Under the pieces are notes generated by a model that was not told the origin of the DNA, did no database searches, and was given only the letters and a program-made list of their open reading frames with translations. Of a stretch of 64,000 bases of DNA, positions 1-8,780 are shown in pieces; the first letter of the stretch is position 1, and each line of letters opens with the position of its first letter. The stretch comes from Glycomyces fuscus (GTDB lineage: Bacteria; Actinomycetota; Actinomycetes; Streptosporangiales; Streptosporangiaceae). Where the stretch lies: contig NYMS01000038.1 of NCBI GenBank assembly GCA_002529455.1, positions 62,001-126,000 on the forward strand, written 5' to 3'. The position numbers and the translations under genes were made by a program.

Positions 1-2
1 CG

Positions 3-206
3 GTGTTGTCCTCCATCGCGGCCGTCTGCGCCCTGGGCGTCCTCGCGCTGCCCTCCGACGGGGCATCGGACTTCCCGCGCGCCCTGCTGGGGACGATCGC
101 CCTCGCCTGCGTCCTGACTCCGGCCCTCCTGCTCCCGGTACGGATGTTCCACCGGCGCCGCGGCAGGCGGTTCCTGGAGGCCCACGACCCGACCCGCCGC
201 GACTGA
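3..206 (+). CDS. C-terminal part of an unidentified membrane protein (5' truncated)
   Basis: The reading frame is open from the window edge to a TGA at 204-206. The visible 67 residues contain two hydrophobic stretches, one at the very start and one around residues 28-46, followed by a basic tail with clustered arginines. This fits the last two membrane helices and cytoplasmic tail of an integral membrane protein. The true start lies upstream of the window, so the first codon seen should not be taken as the start. No family could be recognised. The frame could also be a short independent membrane protein, but no ribosome-binding site is visible. Confidence 0.5.
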   Translation: MLSSIAAVCALGVLALPSDGASDFPRALLGTIALACVLTPALLLPVRMFHRRRGRRFLEAHDPTRRD

Positions 207-332
207 CCCGGGGCCCGGCCCGGGCCCCGCCCGGGACCGCGCGTCGGCCCCGGCGGCCGCCGACCGCGGGCGGATACGCTGTCCCGGTCCGTGCGAGGCG
301 CGCGCGGACCCGCGAGCAGCGAAAGCGAGACG

Positions 333-794
<462 letters not shown>

Positions 795-949
795 TTCCCG
801 CCACCCGGGCCTGGGGGACCGGCCGCCCCGCCCTGGGCCCCGACAGCCGGGGCCGGTCTCCGCGAACGGGGGCTGAGCCCGCACCGTCCGCATCCCGCCC
901 GCACCGCCGACCCGCACCCGGCCGCACCGCCGGTGGTCCGGTCCGTTCC

Positions 950-988
950 ACGCCGAGGGGCGGGGCACACGGCCCCGCCCCTCGGCGT
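950..988. terminator. Bidirectional hairpin terminator
   Basis: Perfect 17-bp inverted repeat (950-966 with 972-988) around a 5-base loop. It lies between the ends of the convergent PPOX gene and the small membrane-protein gene, so it can serve both strands. There is no T-run, as usual in high-GC actinomycetes. Confidence 0.8.
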
Positions 989-1016
989 GCACCGGCCACC
1001 GGACCGCGGTGCCGGG

Positions 1017-1361
1017 TCACCGCCCCGCGGGCGGCGGTCTCCAGTCGTCGTCCGGCGGCGTCCCCCCGCGGTCGGGCGGGTCACCGCCCTCGGGCGGCGG
1101 TCTCCAGTCCTCACCGGACGGGGCCTCCGCGGTTCCCTCCCCGGGCCGGGCGGTCCCCAGGCCGGGCATGCTGCCCCTGTCCCAGCCGGTCGGGTACCGC
1201 CTGCCGTCCGGCCGCTCCTTCCAGTAGTCCGGCGAGCGCACGGCCTCCTGCTTGCGGATCGTGTCCCTGCGGATGATCCACAGCACGAGGAGGATCACTC
1301 CGAGCGGGATGACCAGGGCCATCAGGAGCCCGAACAACCCGCCGAGTGTCGGCCACTCCAT
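1017..1361 (-). CDS. Small single-pass membrane protein, function unknown
   Basis: A 114-residue protein with one strong transmembrane helix (about residues 7-30) followed by RRDTIRK and a long acidic, Pro- and Gly-rich tail that contains two copies of DWRPPP (near residues 84 and 106). The topology is probably N-out/C-in because arginines follow the helix. Its start has an excellent ribosome-binding site (AAGGAGGAGA, 5 bases before ATG). It follows the Cys-rich copper-storage gene by 33 bases on the same strand and is probably co-transcribed with it. No family is recognised; the tail looks disordered. Confidence 0.7.
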   Translation of the reverse strand: MEWPTLGGLFGLLMALVIPLGVILLVLWIIRRDTIRKQEAVRSPDYWKERPDGRRYPTGWDRGSMPGLGTARPGEGTAEAPSGEDWRPPPEGGDPPDRGGTPPDDDWRPPPAGR

Positions 1362-1394
1362 CGTCTCTCCTCCTTCAACCGGGGGCGCGGCCCC

Positions 1395-1799
1395 TCACAG
1401 GGCCGCGAGAAGCTCACGGCACGCGCACTCGCAGCGGCGGCACGCCTCGGCGCACACCCAGCAGTGCTCGTGCCGCGCGGCGTGCCGGTCGCACTCCTCA
1501 CCGCACAGGTGGCAGGCCTCCGCGCACGCCTTCACCAGCGCCCGGACGAGGACGTCGTCCTCCCCGGTCCGGCGGGAGAGCACCCGCTGGGTCGACTCGC
1601 ACACGTCGGCGCAGTCCATGTCCAGGCGCACGCACGCGACCAGTTCTCCCACCGCACGCTCGCCCAGACAGGCGTCCGCGCACAGGACGCACGCCTGGGC
1701 GCACGCGCCGCAGACCTCGATACAGCTCCGCAGCTTCTCCTCGATCCCGTCGCCCCGGCGGTCGGGGTGGGTGTCCAGCATCTGTTCGACGACGCTCAT
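1395..1799 (-). CDS. Four-helix-bundle copper-storage protein (Csp/DUF326 family)
   Basis: A 134-residue protein with 19 cysteines, many spaced as CxxxC or CxxC along predicted helices (positions 26, 30, 33, 37, 40, 44, 56, 63, 67, 92, 96, 99, 103, 113, 116, 120, 123, 125, 127). This is the hallmark of cytosolic Csp proteins, which line the inside of a four-helix bundle with cysteines to bind many Cu(I) ions. There is no signal peptide, so it should be cytosolic (Csp3-like). GAGGAGGAGAC precedes the ATG. It sits 54 bases downstream of the P450 gene and may be co-transcribed with the next small membrane protein. No copper-sensor operator (CsoR type) was recognised upstream. Confidence 0.9.
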   Translation of the reverse strand: MSVVEQMLDTHPDRRGDGIEEKLRSCIEVCGACAQACVLCADACLGERAVGELVACVRLDMDCADVCESTQRVLSRRTGEDDVLVRALVKACAEACHLCGEECDRHAARHEHCWVCAEACRRCECACRELLAAL

Positions 1800-1818
1800 G
1801 TCTCCTCCTCGAACGGTT

Positions 1819-1849
1819 CCGGTCCGGACCCGGGACGGATCCGGACCGG
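1819..1849. terminator. Inverted repeat between P450 and csp genes
   Basis: A perfect 10-bp inverted repeat, CCGGTCCGGA with TCCGGACCGG, around an 11-base loop. It begins directly after the P450 stop codon and 20 bases before the csp start. It could end P450 transcription or act as an operator for csp. Confidence 0.5.
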
Positions 1850-1853
1850 CACT

Positions 1854-3332
1854 TCAGAGCGAGAACCGCAGTGCGAAGTGGTTCAGCGACGCGGGAAGGC
1901 CCGACGCGGGCAGCGGGCCGCCCGCGTCCACGCGGGCCAGGTTCCGGCCCCGGAGCAGGGCGCGCAGGAACAGCGACACCGTCAACGGCACCAGGTCGAG
2001 GGCCGGGCACCCGGCGGGGCCGTAGCTGAAGGGCAGGATCCCCGGCTCGGCCTCGGCGCGCCCGTCGAGCCAGATCTCGGGCTCGAACGCGTCCGCGTAG
2101 GAAAGCCGTGAGGAGTCCCGGTGGAAGTAGGAGCTCAGGACGAGGAAGGCCGTTCCCGCCTCGAACACCTCCTCCCGCCAGGCGGTCTCCCGCGTGCTCT
2201 CCCGGATCACCATGAGCGTGGTCGGCCACAGCCGCACCGACTCGCGCACGGTCGCCCGCAGCAGCGGCAGGTCGAGCCCCTCACGGCCGTCGGCCTCCTC
2301 ACGGGCCGCGTGGGCCCCGGGACTGAGCGAGGTCAGCAGCGCCAGGGAGCGGAACGCGGCGATGGCGGCCGCGTCGAACGCGAACAGCCAGTGCGCCACC
2401 TGGTCCTCCGGGCGCACGCCGGTGCCGTGGCCGCTCCCACCGGAGGCCGCCGCGCCGCGACGGTCCCCGCCGTCCCCGTTCCCGCTGTGGGGGCACCCGG
2501 CGGACGGCTCCGAGGCGGCCGCCTCCGCGACCAGGCGGGCGGCGAGGCTGCCCGGCTCGGCGCGTTCGGTGTTGGCGCGCACCCGCCCCAGGAACTCCTC
2601 CCTCGCCGCGCGGTCGGCCGGGGCGACGTAGGCCCAGTTCGCGCGCGACCGCAGGACGCGCAGGAGTGCGGTCGTGCGCCGGTCCTCCGCGGCGAAGGAG
2701 CCGAAGACCACGCGCCGGGCCATGGCGTGGAAGGAGTCGGCGAACCTCCGCCAGTCCAGGACCCCGTCGTCGCGCAGGGCCAGCCTGAGCGCGAGCGCCT
2801 CGTCGTCCGCCTGCCCCGCCAGGACGTCCCCGTCGGGGTGGATCCTCTGGCCCGGCACCAGGGCGGCGACGTTGGCCGCCCGCCGCCGGGGCCGCGCGTC
2901 GTGGTCGGAGACCAGTACCCCGTGCGGCTGGAAGTGGGAGAGCGCGCCGCGCTTCTCCGCGCCGCCGGGGGAGAAGGGCTCGGGTGTCTCCCGCAGGAGC
3001 CGGCCCACGTCCTCGGCGGACAGCACCAGGGCGGCCCGCCGCCCCGCCAGGCGCAGCGGCAGCGGGTCGTCGCCGTGGCGCTCGCGCAGGCCGCGCAGGA
3101 GGGAGACCGCCCTGCGGTCGGCGTCCAGACCGGTGACCAGGCCCGTCATCAGCGGGCGGCGCAGGATCACGCCCCGCGCCAGGTTGGGCAGCAGAACCGA
3201 GGACAGCACGCGCGCCGTCTCCGCGGAGGTGGGACGGCGCCCCTCCCGACGGAGTCCTGCCTCCGGCCGGGACCCCGCATCCGATGAATGCGCTCCCTGT
3301 TGCCGGTGTGCCTCCTGGTGTTCTGTGGGCAT
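1854..3332 (-). CDS. Cytochrome P450, atypical I-helix
   Basis: A 492-residue P450. The heme-ligand loop is FSYGPAGC with Cys442, and the K-helix ExxR is E364-R367 (ESVR). The protein is longer than most bacterial P450s (about 400) because of a 40-residue N-terminal extension and a Gly-rich low-complexity insert (about 279-306). The I-helix reads HWLFAFDAAAIAAFR (314-328), so the usual A/G-G-x-D/E-T/S oxygen-activation motif is missing the Thr. In the heme loop the usual Arg is replaced by Ala, and the Gly after Cys-Pro is Ala. The ATG at 3332 is chosen because AGGGGGG lies upstream; a TTG is directly in front of it. No ferredoxin gene is nearby. Substrate unknown. Confidence 0.85.
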   Translation of the reverse strand: MPTEHQEAHRQQGAHSSDAGSRPEAGLRREGRRPTSAETARVLSSVLLPNLARGVILRRPLMTGLVTGLDADRRAVSLLRGLRERHGDDPLPLRLAGRRAALVLSAEDVGRLLRETPEPFSPGGAEKRGALSHFQPHGVLVSDHDARPRRRAANVAALVPGQRIHPDGDVLAGQADDEALALRLALRDDGVLDWRRFADSFHAMARRVVFGSFAAEDRRTTALLRVLRSRANWAYVAPADRAAREEFLGRVRANTERAEPGSLAARLVAEAAASEPSAGCPHSGNGDGGDRRGAAASGGSGHGTGVRPEDQVAHWLFAFDAAAIAAFRSLALLTSLSPGAHAAREEADGREGLDLPLLRATVRESVRLWPTTLMVIRESTRETAWREEVFEAGTAFLVLSSYFHRDSSRLSYADAFEPEIWLDGRAEAEPGILPFSYGPAGCPALDLVPLTVSLFLRALLRGRNLARVDAGGPLPASGLPASLNHFALRFSL

Positions 3333-3856
3333 CAAGACCGTCCCCCCTCGATCGTTTCGCTGCGGTGGATGTCCGCTGCCGCCCCTGGTCCCGGTTCCGG
3401 CCTCTCCTGTGCCTCATGAGTCCCGGTTCGAGGCCCTACTCCGTCCCTGCCCCGGTCCGGGCGTGTCCGAACCGGGGCGTGTGGGGCTTATGTTGCTTTT
3501 GGGGTCACCTTGTGTCGGCCAGGCCCTTCGCGCGCCCCCGCGCCGACCGGGCCCTCCTCACCGGCTCGGCCGCTTGCGGACCGGGCCCGTGCCCGCCCGA
3601 CCGCGGCCGTGGTGTCCGCCGGGACCGCCCGGGCCGCCCGGGGCCCCGGCCCTCGGGGCCGGGCACTCGCACTCCCCGGTCCACCGGCCCCCGTGACCGG
3701 GCGCCCGGGCACTTCGGTTCCCCGCACCCGCGGTCGCGGGCATCCGTTCCCAGGCCCCGCGGCGGGTGCCCCACCCCGCACAAGGGCGGGCGCCCCGGCC
3801 CGATCAGGACCGGGGCGCCCGCCCCTCACCGTCCGAGGACGGCCGCGGACCACGGA
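3333..3856. other. Intergenic region, P450 promoter side and CocE terminator
   Basis: A 524-base gap with no convincing gene. It should hold the promoter of the minus-strand P450 (its strong purine-rich ribosome-binding site lies at 3340-3352) and, at the other end, the hairpin downstream of the CocE/NonD hydrolase. A less GC-rich patch around 3488-3525 is the most promoter-like part, but no clear -35/-10 pair was found. Confidence 0.5.
3784..3824. terminator. Terminator downstream of the ATP-grasp/CocE operon
   Basis: A perfect 15-bp GC-rich inverted repeat (3784-3798 with 810-824 of the same kilobase, i.e. 3810-3824) with an 11-base loop. It starts about 33 bases past the stop codon of the CocE/NonD hydrolase on the minus strand. 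Confidence 0.75.
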
Positions 3857-5881
3857 TCACAGGTGGTCGCGGGGCATCGTCTCGGTCCACTGCCGGGAGA
3901 AGACCCGCTCGTCGTTCTCGTAGGCGTCCAGCGTCGCGTACACCCGGAACTCGGTCTCGGTGCACTCCAGCGACGTGTGGGTCTCGGTCCGGGTGCGCCA
4001 CCCGTCCCGCGCGAAGCGCATCGTCCACGTCGACTCACCGCGCGCGGACGTGAAGTCGCCCGCCACGGACTCGTAGTACTCGTAGGCACGCCGGCCGACG
4101 TCCAGGTCGATGTCGTCGAAGTGCAGGATGCCGCCGTCCTTGACGATCTCCAGGGCCGACCTGATGTCCACCAGGTCCCGGTAGACGGTCCAGCTGTGCT
4201 CGGGCTTCTCCCGGCGCGTGGTGGAGATCTCCGGCGCCGCCTCCGGCTTGCCGAAGGGCCGGGGGTCCCGGTCCTCGTCGGCCGAGCACGGACGCACCGG
4301 CAGCAGCAGCCTGCTGTTCTCCGGGTGCACGGTCAGCAGGGCGGGCTTGGGCGGCGGCCAGGCCAGCGGCCAGTAGGAGGTGGACAGCGACAGCCGGATG
4401 CGGTGTCCCGCGGGGAACACCTGCGCGACGCCGTTCATCGTCACCTTCACCTGGTAGATCTCACCCGGTTCGAGCTTCTCGGGACGCTCGTGGCTGTGGC
4501 GGTGGGTGAGGTTGAGCAGCCCGTAGGTCACCCGCGTGGCGCTGCCGTCGGGCGCGACGTCCACCAGCCTGGCCGCGACCATGGCCACCGGCTCGGTGAC
4601 CGAGACGTCCAGCTCCACCTCGGCGGCGCCCAGGATCTCCACGTCCTCGGACAGGACGTCGCTGTCGAAGACCAGGGACCCGCCGTCCTCCTCGCGCTGG
4701 TCGTAGGGCAGGTCCGGCGGGGCGTTGTAGGAGGCCCACTTGCCCGCGAACTGGCCCACGGTCAGCGGTGACCGCACGGTCAGCGACTCGGAGTGCACCT
4801 CCTCGCCGGGGCGGCCGATCCGGTACCTGGCCAGCGGGTAGCCCCGGTACTCCACGCTCGGCGAGGGCCACTCGTCCTCGCGCACCCACCGGCCCGGGCG
4901 CTCCTCGTAGGAGGTGGAGGGAAGGACGCTGTCCTGCATCCACGCCCACAGGGACGGGCCCTCGTCGACGCCGTTGTCCTTGTCCTTGAGCCAGCGGTCC
5001 AACCAGCGCACGACCTCCTGGAGGTAGCCGATCGCCGGACCGGGGTAGCCCATGTGCGGGTAGCGGTGCGACCAGGGGCCGATCAGCCCGCGGCTGGGCG
5101 CCTCCAGGTTCTCCAGCAGGCGGAAGACGGCGTTGGAGTAGCCGTCCGCCCACCCGCTGGAGGCCAGGACCGGGCAGCGCACGTTCGAGTAGTTCTCGCT
5201 CACCGAGGCGTGACGCCAGTAGTCGTCGCGCCGCTGGTGGCGCAGCCACTCCAGGACCCAGGGCCTGGCGGCGTCCAACCGCTCGTGCCACATCCGCCGC
5301 CAGTCGTCCCCGACGGTCACCGGGTCCGGCGGGCAGGTGCTCGCAGAGAACATCGTCCCCGCCTCGGCGAGGTTGTCCGACAGCAGGCAGCCGCCCATGT
5401 AGTGGAAGTCGTCGCCGTACCGGTCGTCGGTGAAGGAGCTGATGACGATCGCGCCGAGGCTGGGGGGCTGGCGGGCCGCCACCTGGAGCGCGGCGAACCC
5501 TCCCCAGGACAGCCCCATCATGCTGGTCCTGCCGTTGCACCAGGGCTGCTCGGCCAGCCAGGCCAGGACCTCCTCGGCGTCCTGCTGCTCGCGCTCCAGG
5601 TACTCGTCGGTGAGCACGCCCTCGGAGTCGCCGGTGCCCCGCAGGTCCACGCGGACGCAGGCGTAGCCGTGGCCCGCGATGTAGGGGTGGTGCATGGAGT
5701 CGCGCACGGCTGTCAGGTCGCGCCTGCGGTAGGGGATGTACTCCAGGACTCCGGGGACGGGGGACACGTCGGAGGAGGTCGCCCGCCACACCCGGGCGGC
5801 CAGGTGCACACCGTCCGACATCGGTATCCACACGTGCTCGTCCTCGTGGACGGCGTTGGGCAGGTTGTTGACCACGTGCAT
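3857..5881 (-). CDS. CocE/NonD family serine hydrolase (X-Pro dipeptidyl-peptidase-like)
   Basis: A 674-residue alpha/beta hydrolase of the cocaine-esterase/acyl-peptidase type. The nucleophile elbow is GLSWGG (Ser125). WADGYSNA (Asp246) and GPWSHRYPH (His272) supply the likely rest of the triad, and RVDLRGTGDSEG (77-88) is the strand typical of CocE. Residues after about 340 form the C-terminal jelly-roll (PepX_C) domain and include PVAMVAARLVDVAPDGSATRVTYG. There is no signal peptide, so it acts in the cytosol. AGGAGGG lies 10-11 bases before the ATG. It follows the ATP-grasp gene by only 15 bases, so the two are one operon. That suggests it hydrolyses, or acts on, the amide or ester made by its partner. 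Substrate unknown. Confidence 0.85.
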   Translation of the reverse strand: MHVVNNLPNAVHEDEHVWIPMSDGVHLAARVWRATSSDVSPVPGVLEYIPYRRRDLTAVRDSMHHPYIAGHGYACVRVDLRGTGDSEGVLTDEYLEREQQDAEEVLAWLAEQPWCNGRTSMMGLSWGGFAALQVAARQPPSLGAIVISSFTDDRYGDDFHYMGGCLLSDNLAEAGTMFSASTCPPDPVTVGDDWRRMWHERLDAARPWVLEWLRHQRRDDYWRHASVSENYSNVRCPVLASSGWADGYSNAVFRLLENLEAPSRGLIGPWSHRYPHMGYPGPAIGYLQEVVRWLDRWLKDKDNGVDEGPSLWAWMQDSVLPSTSYEERPGRWVREDEWPSPSVEYRGYPLARYRIGRPGEEVHSESLTVRSPLTVGQFAGKWASYNAPPDLPYDQREEDGGSLVFDSDVLSEDVEILGAAEVELDVSVTEPVAMVAARLVDVAPDGSATRVTYGLLNLTHRHSHERPEKLEPGEIYQVKVTMNGVAQVFPAGHRIRLSLSTSYWPLAWPPPKPALLTVHPENSRLLLPVRPCSADEDRDPRPFGKPEAAPEISTTRREKPEHSWTVYRDLVDIRSALEIVKDGGILHFDDIDLDVGRRAYEYYESVAGDFTSARGESTWTMRFARDGWRTRTETHTSLECTETEFRVYATLDAYENDERVFSRQWTETMPRDHL

Positions 5882-5896
5882 GGAGCGGGGACCCTC

Positions 5897-7213
5897 CTAG
5901 TTCTCGGCCAGCTTGTCCTTCGAGCCGTCCTCCGCCTCGAACTCGAACACGAGCTCGTCCACGCACCGCTCGTACTTGGCGCGCATCTCGGTCTCGTCCT
6001 GGGCACCGATGGTGATCTTGGCGAGCTCGTAGCTGTAGCTGTCCTGGGCGATCATGTCCGAGAGCCGCTGGCCCTTCTTGGGCACGATCTCGATCGTCAC
6101 GCCGGGCAGGGCCTCCTCCAGCTCGGCCACCTCCTCGGGGGTGGGCACGCGCGTGGGGACACCGTCCTCGAAGCGGCGGTAGTACCACTCCGCGGCCACC
6201 TGGTAGTCGCCCTGGGCGTCCACGGCCAGTGCCGGGTCCTGCCCGAAGCCCAGCCGCAGCATGCGCTCGTGGTTGGAGACCCCGTCCACCAGCTCGAAGA
6301 GCTCGGCGTGGGACTGGGAGTGGCGCGTGTTCACCTCCAGCAGGCCGAGGTTCTCCTCCACGGGGTCGTAGAAGAACTCGACGCTGAACGTGGAGTTGTC
6401 CATCCCGACCCGCTCGATGACCTTGGTGGCCACCTCGGACATCCAACGGCACACGTTCTCGGGGAGGCCGGAGGGGTACTGGTGCCGGAGGAACACCGAG
6501 CTGCCGGGGTAGTCCACCGAGTCCAGGGCGCCGTAGACCACGACCTCGCCCTTGTACACGTAGCCCTCGACGGCCGCCTGCACGCCCTGCATCGCGCCCT
6601 CGGCCAGGCACGTGCGCCCGCCCACGGAGGAGATCTCGGGGGGCAGGTCCACCATCTCCAGGATCTGCTCGAAGGGGCGGCCGATGCGGTCGATCCCGTC
6701 GCGGAGCAGGGACACCGCCTGCTGGAAACCCTCGTCGTCGGTGACCTTGTAGGCCAGCTCGGAGGAGGCCGACTTCACCGGCTTGAGCCACATGGGGTAG
6801 GACGGGCTCTCGGGGGGCCGGGGGTCGTCCTCGGAGAGATCGACGAGACCGAAGGCCGGGTACTCGTCGATGACCTCCTTCTGCTCCAGCCTGCTCCAGT
6901 ACTTGTGCTCACACTTGACGAAGGACTCGAGGGAGGCGGAGGGGAGGCCGCGGCGGGAGCACAGGATGGGCACGAACAGGGTCACCGGGAAGTCCCAGTA
7001 GCCCACGATCGCGTCGACGCTCCCGTCGAACTCGTCCAGGATCCTCTCAGCCTTGGCCAGTAATTCCTGGATGTCGACCTCGCCCACCTGGAGCTCCTCC
7101 AGGTTCAGCAGCTGATGGAACTCGCAGTGCTGACCGGTGGGAGTTCTGCGCAGAATCTCCAGGTTGTGCTCGTCCAGGCCGACCACGAACACGTTCTTCA
7201 CGGTTACCTGCAC
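5897..7213 (-). CDS. ATP-grasp domain ligase
   Basis: A 438-residue ATP-grasp enzyme. Features of the fold are MWLKP (Lys144, the ATP-phosphate lysine), AAVEGYVY with Glu216 at the nucleotide-binding strand, and the Mg-binding end motif FSVEFFYDP...LLEVNTR (276-297), where the common E-x-N-x-R pattern is kept. The N-terminal 120 residues are a pre-ATP-grasp Rossmann-like domain. Enzymes of this class join a carboxylate to an amine via an acyl-phosphate. Start: GTG at 7213, with AGGAAGG directly upstream; a second GTG at 7201 is possible. It is the first gene of an operon with the CocE/NonD hydrolase. No peptide-synthesis, carboxylase or cell-wall partner is nearby, so the product is unknown. 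Confidence 0.8.
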   Translation of the reverse strand: MQVTVKNVFVVGLDEHNLEILRRTPTGQHCEFHQLLNLEELQVGEVDIQELLAKAERILDEFDGSVDAIVGYWDFPVTLFVPILCSRRGLPSASLESFVKCEHKYWSRLEQKEVIDEYPAFGLVDLSEDDPRPPESPSYPMWLKPVKSASSELAYKVTDDEGFQQAVSLLRDGIDRIGRPFEQILEMVDLPPEISSVGGRTCLAEGAMQGVQAAVEGYVYKGEVVVYGALDSVDYPGSSVFLRHQYPSGLPENVCRWMSEVATKVIERVGMDNSTFSVEFFYDPVEENLGLLEVNTRHSQSHAELFELVDGVSNHERMLRLGFGQDPALAVDAQGDYQVAAEWYYRRFEDGVPTRVPTPEEVAELEEALPGVTIEIVPKKGQRLSDMIAQDSYSYELAKITIGAQDETEMRAKYERCVDELVFEFEAEDGSKDKLAEN

Positions 7214-7612
7214 CGCCTTCCTCGTCTGGGCTCCTCGGAGCCTGGATGCGTACAGGTGCGCCTAACCCGTGACGTGTCCTCCAAACCCGGGCGTGTCGTG
7301 TCTCACGCGGCGGAAGCGCTGGTCGTCGCGCCGACCGGCGGCTCGCAGGGGGCGGTCCGGGCAGGCCCCGCCGCGGACCTCCGGCCGTCCGCGGCGGGGC
7401 TGATGGGGCGCAGGTGAAACCGGTGACGCGGACGGCTCCGGTGCTGGTCCGTGCCGGTGCCGCCGCCGACCGTCATCGGCGGTCCGGACCGGGGGAGTCC
7501 GGGAGCCGATCCGTGCCCCGGCCCTTCCTCGGGCCCGTGCCCCGGACCGCGGCGGGGGCGGCGGGGCGGCGCCGTCAGCGCGCGCCCCGGACGTCCAGAC
7601 CCGCCCCCGCCG
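7214..7612. other. Intergenic region upstream of the ATP-grasp operon
   Basis: A 399-base gap between the start of the ATP-grasp gene and the end of the aldo/keto reductase gene, both on the minus strand. It holds a 14-bp hairpin (7365-7400) and must contain the ATP-grasp promoter. The least GC-rich part is 7225-7320. No further gene was found. Confidence 0.5.
7365..7400. terminator. GC-rich hairpin downstream of the aldo/keto reductase
   Basis: A perfect 14-bp inverted repeat, GCCCCGCCGCGGAC with its complement, around an 8-base loop. It is about 210 bases beyond the reductase stop codon on the minus strand, far for a simple terminator; it may instead insulate the ATP-grasp promoter. Confidence 0.55.
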
Positions 7613-8611
7613 TCAGCGCCCGCGGGGGGCGTGGCGGTCGATCTCGGCCAGCTCCTCGGCGTCGAAGTCCAGGTTGGCGACCGCGGCCACGTTGTCCTCC
7701 AGCTGCGCGACGCTGCTCGCGCCGATCACCGCCGAGGTCACCCGGCCGCCGCGCAGCACCCAGGCCAGCGCCATCTGGGCCAGCGACTGCCCGCGCCGCC
7801 GGGCGATCGCGTCGAGCCCGCGCACCCGCCCCAGCACCTCCTCGGTGATGCCCTCGGCGTTCAGGAACGGGCTGCTCCCGGCCGCCCGCGAACCCTCCGG
7901 CACGCCGTGGAGGTAGCGGTCGGTCAGCAGCCCCTGGGCCAGCGGGGAGTAGGCGATGGAGCCCGCGCCGACCTCGTCGAGCACGTCGAGCAGCCCGTCC
8001 TCCACCCACCGGTTGAACATCGAGTAGGAGGGCTGGTGGATGAGCATCGGCGTGCCCAGGTCGCGCAGGATCGCCGCGGCCTCGCGCGTCTGCTCCGGGG
8101 AGTAGTTGGACACGCCGGCGTACAGGGCCTTGCCCTGGCGCACCGCCGTGTCCAGCGCGCCCATGGACTCCTCCAGCGGGGTGTCGGGGTCGGGCCGGTG
8201 GTGGTAGAACACGTCCACGTACTCCAGGCCCATGCGCTCCAGGCTCTGGTCCAGGCTGGACAGCAGGTACTTGCGCGAGCCCCACTCGCCGTAGGGGCCG
8301 GGCCACATCAGGTACCCGGCCTTGGTCGAGACCACGATCTCGTCGCGGTAACGGCGCAGGTCCCGGGCCATGACCCGCCCGAAGTTCTCCTCCGCCGAGC
8401 CGGGCGGGGGACCGTAGTTGTTGGCCAGGTCGAAGTGGGTCACGCCCAGGTCGAACGCGCGCAGCAGGATGGCGCTCTGGTCCTCGGTACCGCGCTCGTG
8501 GCCGAAGTTGTGCCACAGCCCCAGGGACAGGGCGGGCAGGCGCAGGCCGCTGCGCCCGCACCGGCGGTAGGGCATCGTCTCGTACCGCTCGGGGGCGGCG
8601 ACATAGGTCAT
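7613..8611 (-). CDS. Aldo/keto reductase, YghZ/GPR type (L-glyceraldehyde 3-phosphate reductase-like)
   Basis: A 332-residue NADPH-dependent aldo/keto reductase. The pattern MPYRRCGRSGLRLPALSLGLW (13-33), FDLANNYGPPPGSAEENFG (59-77), STKAGYLMWPGPYG (94-107) and HHRPDPDTP matches the YghZ/AKR14 and Kv-beta-like subgroup, including the Asp, Tyr, Lys and His positions of the catalytic tetrad. These enzymes reduce L-glyceraldehyde-3-phosphate and methylglyoxal-like aldehydes. AGAGGAAG precedes the ATG. It stands alone: the LysR gene upstream on the same strand ends 169 bases away. It is cytosolic and probably has a detoxification role. Confidence 0.85.
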   Translation of the reverse strand: MTYVAAPERYETMPYRRCGRSGLRLPALSLGLWHNFGHERGTEDQSAILLRAFDLGVTHFDLANNYGPPPGSAEENFGRVMARDLRRYRDEIVVSTKAGYLMWPGPYGEWGSRKYLLSSLDQSLERMGLEYVDVFYHHRPDPDTPLEESMGALDTAVRQGKALYAGVSNYSPEQTREAAAILRDLGTPMLIHQPSYSMFNRWVEDGLLDVLDEVGAGSIAYSPLAQGLLTDRYLHGVPEGSRAAGSSPFLNAEGITEEVLGRVRGLDAIARRRGQSLAQMALAWVLRGGRVTSAVIGASSVAQLEDNVAAVANLDFDAEELAEIDRHAPRGR

Positions 8612-8780
8612 GGGGTTCTTCCTCTTCTGTGGCTGTGCGCCGGTCGACCGGCGTGCGGAGAGTACAGCGCACGGGGGAGGCGCACCAACGGCGGCCCCGG
8701 GCGCGGCCCGCTCCGGAGGGGGCCCGGGGAGGGCCCCGGCACGGGGTCCGGGCGGTCCCGGGCGCGCCGGACCGCGCCGG

